Of a DNA stretch of 64,000 bases, positions 8,556 to 17,869 are shown one piece after another (positions within the stretch are counted from its first letter, which is position 1; the number at the start of each line of letters is the position of its first letter). This DNA is from Marinobacter sp. JH2 (GTDB lineage: Bacteria > Pseudomonadota > Gammaproteobacteria > Pseudomonadales > Oleiphilaceae). Below the pieces are notes generated by a model. That model was given only the letters and a program-made list of their open reading frames with translations, did no database searches and was not told the DNA's origin. The stretch is from positions 3,620,731 through 3,684,730 of the forward strand of contig NZ_CP037934.1 in the NCBI RefSeq assembly GCF_004353225.1. The letters run 5' to 3'. The position numbers and the translations under genes are program-made.

Positions 8556-9257
8556 TTACCCCCCCAGGTATGCCTCCCGGACTTCGGGATTGTTTAGCAA
8601 GTTCTTGCCTGTATCGTGCAGCCGGATCTTTCCAGTTTCGAGCACATAACCCCTATCCGCTAAATTCAGCGCTTGATGCGCGTTCTGCTCAACGAGAAAT
8701 ACCGTAATCCCCTCGTCTCGCAGCTGACCGATTATCTCGAAAATCTGCTGAATGATGATTGGAGCCAAACCCAGAGACGGTTCATCCAGAATAATCATAT
8801 TGGGTTTGCTCATCAGTGCCCGGCCGATGGCCAGCATCTGCTGCTCTCCGCCTGACATGGTGCCGGCGCGTTGGTTTTCACGTTCTTTGAGCCGGGGGAA
8901 TAGCTCGTAAACGTGATCCTGGCTTTTTTGAATCTCGGCCTTGGTGTTGAAGAACCCGCCCATATGCAGGTTTTCCTCTACGGTCAGGCCGGAAAATACC
9001 CGACGGCCTTCCGGCACAATGGCGATGCCTGAGCGCATGATGTTGGAGGTGGCATCGAGAGTGATGTCCTTGCCTTCCAGAATAATGCGCCCCGAGCTGG
9101 CCTGCGGATGGCCGCATACCGTCATCAGAAGAGTGGTTTTACCGGCCCCGTTTGCGCCGATCAGCGAAACGATTTCTCCCTTGTTCACTTCAACAGAGAC
9201 ACCGTGTAAGGCCTCAATTTTGCCGTAATGTGTATGAACGTTTTCCAGTACTAGCAT
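8556..9257 (-). CDS. livF: Branched-chain amino acid ABC transporter ATPase LivF
   Basis: A protein of 233 residues, the usual LivF size. It has a Walker A GANGAGKTT near residue 35, the signature MSGGEQQMLAIGRALM near 135, and a Walker B MIILDEPSLGLAP near 155. LivF and LivG power uptake of leucine, isoleucine and valine through LivH and LivM. It is the last gene of the minus-strand liv operon, nine bases after livG. Confidence 0.93.
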   Translation of the reverse strand: MLVLENVHTHYGKIEALHGVSVEVNKGEIVSLIGANGAGKTTLLMTVCGHPQASSGRIILEGKDITLDATSNIMRSGIAIVPEGRRVFSGLTVEENLHMGGFFNTKAEIQKSQDHVYELFPRLKERENQRAGTMSGGEQQMLAIGRALMSKPNMIILDEPSLGLAPIIIQQIFEIIGQLRDEGITVFLVEQNAHQALNLADRGYVLETGKIRLHDTGKNLLNNPEVREAYLGG

Positions 9258-9266
9258 ACTTCTTCC

Positions 9267-10022
9267 TCAGGCCTCGCCCAGATAAGCTTTGATCACGTCG
9301 TCGTTCTGGCGTACTTCGGCCGGAGTGCCGCTGGCCAGAGGGCGTCCCTGGTTAATGACGGTAATCCGGTCAGAGATATCCATTACGAGGCTCATGTCGT
9401 GCTCTATCAGCAATACTGAAACGTTATAATCCTCTTTCAAACTCATGATCAGTTGGTTGAGATCGTTCGTTTCAGCCGGGTTGAGGCCGGCTGCGGGCTC
9501 GTCGAGCATTAATAGCTTGGGCTCTGTAACCATGCAACGAGCGATTTCCAGACGCCGCTGCTGGCCATAGGCAAGGTTGCCTGCTTCCCGGTTAGAGAGC
9601 TCCAGTAGGCCGACACGTTCCAGCCAATAGGCCGCTTTATCCAGTGACCGCTGTTCGCGAGAACGGTAATTCGGTGTTTGGATCAAGCCGGCAAGCAAGT
9701 TGGTGTTCAAGTGGCGGTGTTGTGCAACCAGCAGATTTTCAACCACGGACATTTGGCCAAATAATCGAACGTGTTGGAAGGTACGCACCATACCAAGTCG
9801 AGAGATCTTATAGTCAGGTTTGCCTTGTACTTCTTTGCCTTCAAACAGAATCTTTCCACCAGTGGGTTTGTAGAACCCGCTTAGGCAGTTGAACACGGTG
9901 GTTTTACCGGCACCATTAGGACCGATCACCGAGACGATTTCATGGTTCTGAACGTCCAGGTTTACGCCATCCACGGCTAGCAGGCCGCCGAAACGCATGG
10001 ACAGATCTTGTACTTCCAGCAT
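9267..10022 (-). CDS. livG: Branched-chain amino acid ABC transporter ATPase LivG
   Basis: A protein of 251 residues when started at the ATG at 10022 (MLEVQDLSMRFGG). A longer frame reaches into livM but lacks support. It shows Walker A GPNGAGKTT near residue 35, the LivG-type signature LAYGQQRRLEIARC, Walker B LMLDEPAAGLNP and the H-loop LLIEHDMSLVM. It pairs with LivF as the second ATPase. The gene begins five bases after the livM stop. Confidence 0.93.
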   Translation of the reverse strand: MLEVQDLSMRFGGLLAVDGVNLDVQNHEIVSVIGPNGAGKTTVFNCLSGFYKPTGGKILFEGKEVQGKPDYKISRLGMVRTFQHVRLFGQMSVVENLLVAQHRHLNTNLLAGLIQTPNYRSREQRSLDKAAYWLERVGLLELSNREAGNLAYGQQRRLEIARCMVTEPKLLMLDEPAAGLNPAETNDLNQLIMSLKEDYNVSVLLIEHDMSLVMDISDRITVINQGRPLASGTPAEVRQNDDVIKAYLGEA

Positions 10023-10027
10023 ACCTG

Positions 10028-11299
10028 TCACTCCTGCCGTTTCAGTGAAATGGGAATTCGACGCATAGGCATCAGACCTTGAGGCCTCCATACCATCATC
10101 AGAACCATGGCGGCCCCGAAGACGAGCATTCGGAAGTCTGAGAACTCGCGTGCGAGCTCCGGCAGGATGGTGACGGCGATCGCCGCGAGAATAACGCCAA
10201 TCTGAGAACCCATGCCGCCCAACACAACGATGGCCAGAATGATGGCGGATTCCAGGAAGACAAAGGATTCTGGGCTGATGAAGCCCTGTTTGGACGCGAA
10301 GACGGTGCCGGCAAAGCCGGCGAAGAACGCGCCAATGGTGAACGCAGACAGTTTAACGGCGGTGCGGCTCAAACCGAGGGAACGGGCTGCAATTTCGTCT
10401 TCCCGAAGGGCTTCCCAGGCCCGGCCAACCGGCATACGCATTAAGCGGCGGATGACCAGCGCAGTAATGACGGCCAGTACGAGAGCGATCAGGTACAGGA
10501 ATATAACCTTGTGTTCACCGCTGTAGGCAATGCCGAAGGTTTCATGGAAGGAGGTGTTGCCTTCTCCTTTAACCCTGCGCCCGAACTCCATGCCGAACAA
10601 GGTCGGGTCTGGAATGCCACCGATACCGTTAGGGCCGCCGGTAACCGCCGTCCAGTTATTCAAAAGAATACGAATGATTTCACCGAAACCCAGTGTCACG
10701 ATGGCCAGATAGTCGCCTCGCAGCCGTAACACCGGGAACCCGAGCACCAAACCAAAGGTCGCGGCCAGCAGAGCGCCAACCGGCAAGGCCATCCAGAAGG
10801 TGAATCCGAAGTACTGGTAGAGCAGCGCAAAGGTGTAAGCGCCCACCGCATAGAAGGCAACGTAGCCAAGGTCGAGAAGACCGGCGAGGCCGACCACCAC
10901 GTTCAAACCCAAAGCCAGCATGATGTAGATGAGCACCAGTGTGGCCAAATCGACGGAACCCCGCGACACCACGAACGGCCAGAACAGGGCCAGGACGATA
11001 ATGGCGGTTAGCACCCAAGCTTCCACTTTCGCCCGTTTCTCGGCGGGCATGGGTTCACGGCCGCTTAACGGGTTCAGCTTAGGCAGTTTGCCTAAATTGC
11101 CCATGATGTTGTCACGGAACAGCTGGAAGAAAAAGACGATGCCGGCCGCCAGAAAGATCGAAATGATGGTGGTTGGGGTGGCACCTTCAAGCCCAATTTG
11201 GGTGCCTTGGGCCACCAAGTCGAGACCGAGGATAGGGTAGGCGATAACGACGGTAACGATCGCACAGAACAGCGCGTGCTTTAAGTTGTGTGTTGCCAT
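10028..11299 (-). CDS. livM: Branched-chain amino acid ABC transporter permease LivM
   Basis: A protein of 423 residues with about ten membrane segments. The family stretch [26 protein letters not shown] lies near residues 132-158 and the coupling-helix region [18 protein letters not shown] near 295. The N-terminal 100 residues, with two extra membrane segments and a loop, are typical of the long LivM form found in Marinobacter and Pseudomonas. Its ATG shares one base with the livH stop (TGATG), so translation is coupled. Confidence 0.93.
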   Translation of the reverse strand: MATHNLKHALFCAIVTVVIAYPILGLDLVAQGTQIGLEGATPTTIISIFLAAGIVFFFQLFRDNIMGNLGKLPKLNPLSGREPMPAEKRAKVEAWVLTAIIVLALFWPFVVSRGSVDLATLVLIYIMLALGLNVVVGLAGLLDLGYVAFYAVGAYTFALLYQYFGFTFWMALPVGALLAATFGLVLGFPVLRLRGDYLAIVTLGFGEIIRILLNNWTAVTGGPNGIGGIPDPTLFGMEFGRRVKGEGNTSFHETFGIAYSGEHKVIFLYLIALVLAVITALVIRRLMRMPVGRAWEALREDEIAARSLGLSRTAVKLSAFTIGAFFAGFAGTVFASKQGFISPESFVFLESAIILAIVVLGGMGSQIGVILAAIAVTILPELAREFSDFRMLVFGAAMVLMMVWRPQGLMPMRRIPISLKRQE

Positions 11300-12222
11300 C
11301 AGATCTTCTCAACCTCCGGTTTGCCAAGCAGGCCGGTGGGTTTGAACAGCAGAATCAGTATCAGCAAACTGAACGAAACAACGTCTTTGTACTCTCCGCT
11401 TAGGTAGCCGGAGGTCATGCTCTCGGAAACGCCGAGAATCAAGCCGCCCAGCATGGCGCCGGGAATGCTGCCAATGCCGCCGAGTACCGCTGCGGTGAAC
11501 GCTTTCAGGCCGGCGATAAAACCAAACAGTGGATCAACCGAGCCGTAGTACATGCCCAGTAACAAGCCGGCAACTGCTGCCAGCGATGCGCCAATGATAA
11601 AGGTCGCGGAAATGATCCGGTTGGTGTCGATGCCCAGCAGGTTCGCCATCCCCAGATCTTGAGAAACGGCCCGGCAAGCTCGCCCGATGCGAGAGCGCGA
11701 GATGAACAATGAGAGCAGGGTCATGCAGATCAGTGTGGTGATAAAGATGGTGATCTGCATGTAGGAAAGTGAAAGCTGGAAACTTTCAGGGGGACCAAAG
11801 CGAAAACTGCCGTCGATCAGCGCCGGGAAGCCGATGTTGCGTGAACCTTGGGCCAGATGGATGTAGTTTTGCAGAAAGATCGACATACCGATGGCGGAGA
11901 TGAGCGGTATTAACCGGTGACGTCCGCGTACCGGGCGATAGGCGACTCGTTCAACCGCCCAGCCCATAGAGCTGGATACAATCACTGCGCAAATCAGCGC
12001 AACCAACAAAATGACGGGTAACCAAGCAACGCCGAGGGTGGCTAAACCGGTAATGGCAATAAGCGCAGTGTAGGCGCCGATCATATAAATTTCGCCGTGG
12101 GCGAAGTTGATCATGCCGATAATGCCGTAAACCATCGTATAGCCGATGGCGATCAGGGCGTAAGCGCTCCCGATCGTGAGCCCGTTAACGAGCTGTTGAG
12201 AAAAATATAGGAGGTCTTGCAT
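11299..12222 (-). CDS. livH: Branched-chain amino acid ABC transporter permease LivH
   Basis: A protein of 307 residues with about eight membrane segments. It carries the LivH hallmarks [27 protein letters not shown] in two blocks at residues 18-44 and [20 protein letters not shown] near 240. It forms the membrane pore with LivM. It follows livK after a 96-base gap that contains a strong hairpin, so the binding protein can be made in excess over the membrane parts. Confidence 0.93.
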   Translation of the reverse strand: MQDLLYFSQQLVNGLTIGSAYALIAIGYTMVYGIIGMINFAHGEIYMIGAYTALIAITGLATLGVAWLPVILLVALICAVIVSSSMGWAVERVAYRPVRGRHRLIPLISAIGMSIFLQNYIHLAQGSRNIGFPALIDGSFRFGPPESFQLSLSYMQITIFITTLICMTLLSLFISRSRIGRACRAVSQDLGMANLLGIDTNRIISATFIIGASLAAVAGLLLGMYYGSVDPLFGFIAGLKAFTAAVLGGIGSIPGAMLGGLILGVSESMTSGYLSGEYKDVVSFSLLILILLFKPTGLLGKPEVEKI

Positions 12223-12252
12223 GCTGGGGGAGCTCCGAGTGCATACGGCCAG

Positions 12253-12292
12253 AAAAGCACCTTCCCCCGGATCGCGGTTGGAAGGTGCTCTT
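12253..12292 (-). terminator. Attenuator-type terminator between livK and livH
   Basis: On the minus strand, AAGAGCACCTTCC pairs with GGAAGGTGCTTTT around a 12-base loop, ending in TTTT. It sits just after livK and before livH. Partial terminators at this place are common in ABC operons and set a high ratio of binding protein to membrane parts. Confidence 0.8.
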
Positions 12293-12318
12293 ATTCATAC
12301 CTCGTAAGAGGATTTGGC

Positions 12319-13431
12319 TTACTGTGCCGGAGTCTTACTGCCGTCAGAATGCCATTCGTACACCACAAATTCGAAGGACTTCAGGTCCCCGGCTTTGTCG
12401 TATTGAACGGTTCCGATCGGCGTTTCGAAACTGTTGGCGCGCAAAGCGGCGGCAACGTCAAACGGGTCTTTGGAATCGGCTTGCTTGATACCTTCAACGA
12501 CTAGCTGAACAGCGGTGTAAGAAGGCAGAACAAACGGACCGGATGGGTCTTCGCCCTTGTCTTTGAAGGCTGTGACCAGTTCCTGGTTCTCGGCTTTCTC
12601 ATCAAAGCTTGGTGGCAGGGTGACCAGTAAGCCTTCTGCGGCTTCACCGGCGATGGTGTTGATGTCTTTGTTACCAACCCCTTCCGGGCCCATGAACTTG
12701 GCCTCAACGTCGGTTTGGCGAGCTTGGCGCAGAATCAGTCCCAACTCAGGGTGGTAGCCACCGTAGTAGACGAAATCCACGTCGGCTTGCTTGATTTTCG
12801 TGACCAGCGAGGAGAAGTCTTTGTCGCCGGCGGTGATGCCTTCGAACATGGCAACTTCGATGCCCGCATCTTTCAGCGTGTCACGAACCGCAGTGGCAAT
12901 GCCTTCACCGTACTGTTGCTTATCGTGAACAACGGCAACTCGCTCTGGCTTCTGGCTGGCGATGTAGTTACCGGCGACTGGGCCCTGCATGCTGTCCAGG
13001 CCAATGGTGCGGAACACCAGCTCATAGCCGCGTTCGGTGATTTCCGGGCTGGTAGACGCCGGGGTAATCATCAGAATGCCTTCATCTTCGTATATGTCGG
13101 AGGCAGGCTGGGTCGAGCTGGAACACAGATGGCCAATAACGTACTGAACGCCTTCATTCACCAGGCGGTTAGCAACGGTAACGGCTTGCTTTGGGTCGCA
13201 AACGTCATCGACTTCAACAGCAACCAGATCTTCACCCATCACACCGCCGGCGGCGTTGATGCGTTCGATGGCCATGCGGGCGCCAGAGAACTGCATGTCA
13301 CCATACTGGGCGACCGGGCCGGTCATGGGGCCTGCAATGCCTATTTTGATATCTGCGGTAGCATGGCTTGCGGCCATCAGAGCTACAGATGCGCTTACAG
13401 CGGTAGCGAGTTTCTTTGCGGAAATGTTCAT
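12319..13431 (-). CDS. livK: Branched-chain amino acid ABC transporter binding protein
   Basis: A protein of 370 residues with a Sec signal peptide (cut near ATA-DIKIG, about residue 27) and the type I periplasmic binding fold: IGIAGPMTGPVAQYGDMQ at the mature N-terminus, a Cys pair near residues 78 and 106, and VYYGGYHPELGLILRQA near 230. It captures Leu/Ile/Val-type ligands for LivHMGF. The start at 13431 (MNISAKKLA) gives a clean signal peptide. A longer frame upstream does not. Confidence 0.92.
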   Translation of the reverse strand: MNISAKKLATAVSASVALMAASHATADIKIGIAGPMTGPVAQYGDMQFSGARMAIERINAAGGVMGEDLVAVEVDDVCDPKQAVTVANRLVNEGVQYVIGHLCSSSTQPASDIYEDEGILMITPASTSPEITERGYELVFRTIGLDSMQGPVAGNYIASQKPERVAVVHDKQQYGEGIATAVRDTLKDAGIEVAMFEGITAGDKDFSSLVTKIKQADVDFVYYGGYHPELGLILRQARQTDVEAKFMGPEGVGNKDINTIAGEAAEGLLVTLPPSFDEKAENQELVTAFKDKGEDPSGPFVLPSYTAVQLVVEGIKQADSKDPFDVAAALRANSFETPIGTVQYDKAGDLKSFEFVVYEWHSDGSKTPAQ

Positions 13432-13544
13432 CGTGTTTTGTTCCTGTGTCTCAGGGTTCTTCTTATGTTCACAATGAGTTAAGAAACACCACAGTTCAGG
13501 CCTTGTCAAGCAAATGCGTGTAGGGCTGCGATACATATGCCAGT

Positions 13545-14456
13545 TTAGGCATCTTGCGAATCGTCGTGATCGATATAAACCAAATTTTTGAAGTTTTCGT
13601 GATCGTGCAATTGCTCGAAGCTTGGGTCAACCGATGCATCGTCTCGGTAGGCTTCGGAGATCTCGATGGCTTTTGCAAGGTTGGCAACCGCGTCTTCCCA
13701 GCGGCCGATCTCGGCAAAGGCGCAGGCCAGTTGGTAAAGCGCATGGCCGTTGTCTGGAGCCAGTTTGAGCGCGCGGTTACACAGGCTGATGGCCCAGAGC
13801 GGTTCTTGTATTTCGAGAACGGCATCGGCTTTGTAGCTCAGCGCTTCAACATCGTCTGGCCGGAGTTCCAGAATCTGGTCGTAGGTGTTGATCTTGTTCT
13901 GTTGCGACGTTTCCTGGCTGGCTTTGAGCCAGAGCGCATGGACTTCGTTGGTTAGCTCGATTTCCGCCTGGTTCTGGTGAATGATCTCCGACTTTTGCTG
14001 TAACTGCACTTCAATGGCCTTCAAGCGCTTTTCGTATTCCACCACCAATTCGTTAACTCGTTCTTCTGCAAGGCCTGTGAGCTGGTGGCGCATGTCGCGA
14101 ATCGAGTTCCAGCCGATAACGACGAGAATGGAGGTGGCGCCAGCAATCAAGTAGAAGAAGTAGGTGACCGTATCGGCGGCATAAGACATGGATTTGTCGG
14201 CCACCGACAGCTCCTTCTCGACGACTTTCTCTATCAGCTCGGCACGGGTGTTTTGCATGTCTTGTCTAAGTGCTTTTGTTTCGTCGAGCAGGTATAGCTC
14301 TACGAAGGGCGTATACATCGGTTTTTCCAGTGTTTTGATACTTTCTTCCAAGTCTTCGGCTGACAGCTCTTTGTCTGGGCCAAGTTCCTGCCGTTGTGCA
14401 TGGAGGTGTCCGGCAAAAATAAGGGCGAGGATGAAAACGAGGTAGTGCCTGATCAT
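13545..14456 (-). CDS. Membrane-anchored TPR protein
   Basis: A protein of 303 residues. The N-terminus looks like a signal peptide (LVFILALIFAGHLHAQ). One further membrane segment lies near residues 85-105 (YFFYLIAGATSILVVIGW). A coiled coil of about 50 residues follows (EERVNELVVEYEKRLKAIEVQLQ region, split by charged residues). The C-terminal half carries at least two TPR units (PDDVEALSYKADAVLEI, PDNGHALYQLACAFAEIG). It probably scaffolds proteins at the inner membrane. Partner and pathway are not visible. It is monocistronic. Confidence 0.75.
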   Translation of the reverse strand: MIRHYLVFILALIFAGHLHAQRQELGPDKELSAEDLEESIKTLEKPMYTPFVELYLLDETKALRQDMQNTRAELIEKVVEKELSVADKSMSYAADTVTYFFYLIAGATSILVVIGWNSIRDMRHQLTGLAEERVNELVVEYEKRLKAIEVQLQQKSEIIHQNQAEIELTNEVHALWLKASQETSQQNKINTYDQILELRPDDVEALSYKADAVLEIQEPLWAISLCNRALKLAPDNGHALYQLACAFAEIGRWEDAVANLAKAIEISEAYRDDASVDPSFEQLHDHENFKNLVYIDHDDSQDA

Positions 14457-14611
14457 TAAAGATGTCCGCTTTTCGGTGAGTAGAACAGTATCAGTGAATG
14501 ACCTTAGCACAGTGGCTATTAGAAATAATGCCGAGGGGCAGCGCGAGTTGGCGGCATAGGGCGTTGCAGGTGAGCTAGGTAATATTCGCACTTGCATCAA
14601 AGAGGGCGAAG

Positions 14612-14630
14612 ACCTCTAATAGTTAGAGGT
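14612..14630. promoter_or_regulatory. Perfect dyad upstream of marR gene, likely operator
   Basis: ACCTCTAA (14612-14619), a three-base spacer, and ATTAGAGGT-type complement TTAGAGGT (14623-14630) form a perfect 19-base inverted repeat. It ends 27 bases before the proposed start of the MarR-family gene and overlaps a TATAAA at 14630-14635. MarR proteins bind dyads of this size and commonly repress their own gene, so this is the natural candidate. Confidence 0.6.
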
Positions 14631-14657
14631 ATAAACAAATCGCTTGGGAGTCGAGTT

Positions 14658-15152
14658 TTGGATAGTTACGAGCAGGTGTTGGTAGCGCTTCGGCGGGTTA
14701 TCCGGGCAACGGATTTGCATTCGAAACGGTTGAGTAAGCATGCCGGGCTGACGGGGCCTCAGTTGCTGATTATGCGCACCATTCGTGATTTGGGTGAGGT
14801 GACAATCGGTACGATTGCCGAGAATGTCAGTCTCAGTCAGGCAACGGTAACGACCATTCTCGACCGCCTTGAGCACCGTAAGCTGGTTTATCGGGTGCGT
14901 AGCACGAAGGATAAGCGAAAGGTGCATGCGCATTTGACTGAAGACGGAGCGGATCTTTTGGCTCGTGCGCCGAACCCTTTGCAGGAAGACTTCATTGAGA
15001 AGTTTCAGAATCTGGCAGAGTGGGAGCAGACGATGATTTTGTCGTCGTTGCAGCGTGTGGCTCACATGATGGACGCTGATGACATTGATGCTTCGCCAGT
15101 TCTGACGGTGGGGTCTGTGTTGAAGGATGACGGCTGGAAGGAGAAGGCCTGA
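14658..15152 (+). CDS. MarR-family transcriptional regulator
   Basis: A protein of about 164 residues with a MarR winged helix: SLSQATVTTILDRLEHRKLV is the recognition region, followed by the wing RVRSTKDKRKVHAHLTEDG. The start is uncertain. TTG at 14658 (MDSYEQVLVAL) has GGAG at 14647-14650 and leaves the upstream palindrome free. An ATG at 14592 would add 22 residues and run through that palindrome. The regulated genes and the inducer are not known. No obvious target gene is adjacent. Confidence 0.82.
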   Translation: MDSYEQVLVALRRVIRATDLHSKRLSKHAGLTGPQLLIMRTIRDLGEVTIGTIAENVSLSQATVTTILDRLEHRKLVYRVRSTKDKRKVHAHLTEDGADLLARAPNPLQEDFIEKFQNLAEWEQTMILSSLQRVAHMMDADDIDASPVLTVGSVLKDDGWKEKA

Positions 15153-15166
15153 GGTTGGGGCCTGGC

Positions 15167-15253
15167 ACTGGGTGGGGCGTATGTTTTCTTTGGAATAATA
15201 ACTCGCTTCGCTCGGACATCTTCTTCTGGCAGAAAACACACGCCCCACCCAGT
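15167..15253. repeat. Long hairpin element (family B) between marR and lon genes
   Basis: Bases 15167-15189 and 15231-15253 are inverted repeats of 23 bases with one mismatch. They enclose 41 bases (15190-15230) that include tcgcttcgctcggacatctt. The layout matches the family A elements at 4361 and 37863, but the centre is different. It lies between a plus-strand regulator gene and the converging lon-type gene and may terminate both, although no T run follows. Confidence 0.7.
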
Positions 15254-15276
15254 ACCGATCGGGCTATCGGTATGGG

Positions 15277-17736
15277 TTAATGCACGCTAGACCCACTCTT
15301 CGGCTTATTGCCAAAGCACACCTGAAGCACGTCGTTGTAGTTCTTGGCAAAGTTCACGGTTAGCCCTTCTTTGAGATAATCCGGCAACTCATCGTAATCC
15401 CCCCGGTTTGCCTCGGGCAGAATCAGGTTGCTGATTTTCTGCCTTCTGGCGGCAATCACCTTTTCACGAATTCCACCGACCGGTAGTACCTGTCCAGTCA
15501 GCGTTAGCTCGCCGGTCATGGCCAGATTCTGCTGGGGTGCTTCCCTGCGGGCGATCGAGAGCAGGGCGGTTGCCATGGTGACACCGGCGCTGGGGCCGTC
15601 TTTCGGTGTTGCGCCTTCGGGCACGTGCAAGTGTACGAAAGACTTCTCGAAGAAGGTCGGGTCGCCTTTAAAGCGTTTCAAATTGGAAGCCACGTAGCTG
15701 TAGGCGATTTCTGCGGACTCGCGCATGACGTCTCCCAACTGCCCCGTCAGTTTGAAACCCCGATGGTGGGTATGCACGCGGGAGGCTTCGATGCTCAGAG
15801 TAGCTCCGCCCATGGCGGTCCACGCTAAACCAGTGACCACACCAGTACCTTTCAGGGATTTTTCTTTACGGAATGCTGGTTGGCCGAGATAGGTGGTTAA
15901 GTCGCCCACACCGACTCTGACCGGTTCACCCGGATGTTCCAGCAGTTTCACAATGCCTTTGCGAATAATTTTGTGCAGCAGCTTTTCAAGGCTGCGTACG
16001 CCAGCTTCCCGGGCATACCCTTCGATCACTTGGCGCACGGCAGCGTCTGAAATGTTTAGCTGTTTTTTCAGTAAGCCGGCACGTTTGAGCAGGCGAGGGA
16101 TCAGGTAATGCTTGGCAATGGCAAGCTTTTCTTCACAGATGTAGCCAGACAACCGAATCACATCCATCCGGTCTAGTAGTGGCCGGGGGATGGTGTCTAG
16201 CTGGTTGGCGGTGCAGATGAACAGGACCTTGGACAGATCCATGCGGACATCCAGGTAGTGATCCAAAAACTCTTTGTTTTGCTCCGGGTCCAGAGTTTCC
16301 AGCAGGGCGGACGCCGGGTCGCCCTGGAAGGAGGAGCCGATTTTGTCGATCTCATCCAGCATGATGACGGGGTTGGCAACTTTTGTGTCTTTGAGTGCTT
16401 GCACAAATTTGCCCGGCATCGCGCCGATGTAGGTGCGGCGGTGGCCTTTGATCTCGGCTTCGTCGCGCATGCCGCCAACACTGAAACGGTAGAATTCGCG
16501 GCCCAAAGCATCTGCCACGGAGTGGCCGATCGATGTCTTGCCCACGCCCGGCGGGCCAACCAGCAAGAGGATGGAGCCACTCATTTCGCCTTTGAAAGAG
16601 CCTTCAGCAAGGAACTCGATGATGCGGTCTTTGACATCATTCAGGCCGTCGTGGTCCCGGTCCAATATCTTTCGCGCAGCAGCGAGATCGAAATGGTCTT
16701 CGGAGTATTCGCCCCACGGCACTTGCGTGAGCCAGTCGAGGTAATTGCGGGTGACGCCGTATTCCGGCGAGCCTTGCTCCAGAATCTGCAATTTCTGAAC
16801 TTCCTCGTCGAAGCGTTCTTGCACCGCGTCCGGCGGGTTCAGTTTGGCCATCCGCGCTTCGAAGCGCTCTGCATCGGCGGTCTTGTCGTCTTTGGCGATG
16901 CCGAGTTCGCGCTGAATGACCTTCAGTTGCTCGCGCAGGAAGAATTCACGCTGGTGCTTCTGCACCTTTTCGTTCACTTCCTCGTTGATTTCGGACTGCA
17001 GGCGAGCGACTTCCAGCTCTTTGCGCATGAGCAGAAGCACCCGCTCCATGCGGCGAAGCAGCGGAACCGTATCCAGAACTTCCTGCAGCTCCTGCCCGGG
17101 AGCGCTGGTCATAGACGCGCCGAAGTCGGCCAGTGGCGAGCTGTCATCCGGGCCGAAGCGCGAGAGGTACTGTTTTACGTCTTCGCCATAGAGCGGATTC
17201 GTGCGCAGCAGTTCCTTGATGGCACCGATGATGGCGAGGGTGTAAGCCTTAAGCTCGTCGGCCGGCTCTTCTGGCTCTTCTGGCTCTTCCGGGTATTCGA
17301 CCTCCACCAGATAGGGCGGGCGGCGGCGCAGCCATTGCACGACCTTGAAACGGTGCAAGCCCTGAGCAATGAATTGGACTTTGCCGTTGTCGTGCTGGGC
17401 TTGATGGACCCGAACGGCGCAGCCCATTAATTCCAGTTCGTCGCTGGCAGGCACGCCTGAGTCACTCTCGGTGTCCTCAACAAAGCAAATGCCGAGCATT
17501 TTGTGATCGGTTTCCGCCACCCGTTTCAGGGTTTCCTGCCAAGGATCTTCGTTGACCATCACCGGCTGCACCTGTGCCGGAAAAAATGGCCGGTTGGTGA
17601 CAGGCAGCACATACATTCTGTTTGGCCGGGCTTGTTGTGGCAACGCGAGGGCCTTGTTGTTTTCTTCTTTACCGATGTATTTGGTCACGTCTTCTTCAAA
17701 TTCGTCCAGGGAGTCTTTGCGGTTTTCGTCGTTCAT
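15277..17736 (-). CDS. Lon-family ATP-dependent protease, AsrA-like
   Basis: A protein of 819 residues with the LonA layout: N-terminal substrate-binding domain, central coiled coil (about 220-280), AAA+ domain with Walker A GPPGVGKTS near residue 394 and Walker B VIMLDEIDKIG, and C-terminal peptidase domain. The catalytic dyad is Ser about 716 (KDGPSAG) and Lys about 759 (GGIREKV), 43 residues apart as in E. coli Lon. It is not beside clpX or hupB, where the housekeeping lon normally sits, and the N-terminus resembles the second Lon of Pseudomonas (AsrA). An EEP repeat lies near residues 150-158. The ATG at 17736 is preferred over one 63 bases upstream. Confidence 0.88.
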   Translation of the reverse strand: MNDENRKDSLDEFEEDVTKYIGKEENNKALALPQQARPNRMYVLPVTNRPFFPAQVQPVMVNEDPWQETLKRVAETDHKMLGICFVEDTESDSGVPASDELELMGCAVRVHQAQHDNGKVQFIAQGLHRFKVVQWLRRRPPYLVEVEYPEEPEEPEEPADELKAYTLAIIGAIKELLRTNPLYGEDVKQYLSRFGPDDSSPLADFGASMTSAPGQELQEVLDTVPLLRRMERVLLLMRKELEVARLQSEINEEVNEKVQKHQREFFLREQLKVIQRELGIAKDDKTADAERFEARMAKLNPPDAVQERFDEEVQKLQILEQGSPEYGVTRNYLDWLTQVPWGEYSEDHFDLAAARKILDRDHDGLNDVKDRIIEFLAEGSFKGEMSGSILLLVGPPGVGKTSIGHSVADALGREFYRFSVGGMRDEAEIKGHRRTYIGAMPGKFVQALKDTKVANPVIMLDEIDKIGSSFQGDPASALLETLDPEQNKEFLDHYLDVRMDLSKVLFICTANQLDTIPRPLLDRMDVIRLSGYICEEKLAIAKHYLIPRLLKRAGLLKKQLNISDAAVRQVIEGYAREAGVRSLEKLLHKIIRKGIVKLLEHPGEPVRVGVGDLTTYLGQPAFRKEKSLKGTGVVTGLAWTAMGGATLSIEASRVHTHHRGFKLTGQLGDVMRESAEIAYSYVASNLKRFKGDPTFFEKSFVHLHVPEGATPKDGPSAGVTMATALLSIARREAPQQNLAMTGELTLTGQVLPVGGIREKVIAARRQKISNLILPEANRGDYDELPDYLKEGLTVNFAKNYNDVLQVCFGNKPKSGSSVH
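17264..17290. repeat. Three tandem 9-base units inside the lon-type gene
   Basis: GGCTCTTCT, GGCTCTTCT and GGCTCTTCC lie head to tail. On the coding strand they encode three EEP units in a linker of the substrate-binding domain. Because the unit is a multiple of three, gain or loss would change linker length without breaking the frame. Confidence 0.8.
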
Positions 17737-17869
17737 ACCGTTCGCTCTAAAGGCGTGAGTGTTTACTGTCCTATGTGACGGCGATGGTGAGATTTTCAAG
17801 TTGGCTTGATTTTTATTGTTTGGCCCCCATTACCAAAGCCATCAAACATCCTTTTGACCGGGTTACTTT

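Noticed and set aside
16258-17430. Plus-strand 390-codon frame opposite the lon-type gene
   Set aside because: Antisense shadow of a clearly real Lon protease.
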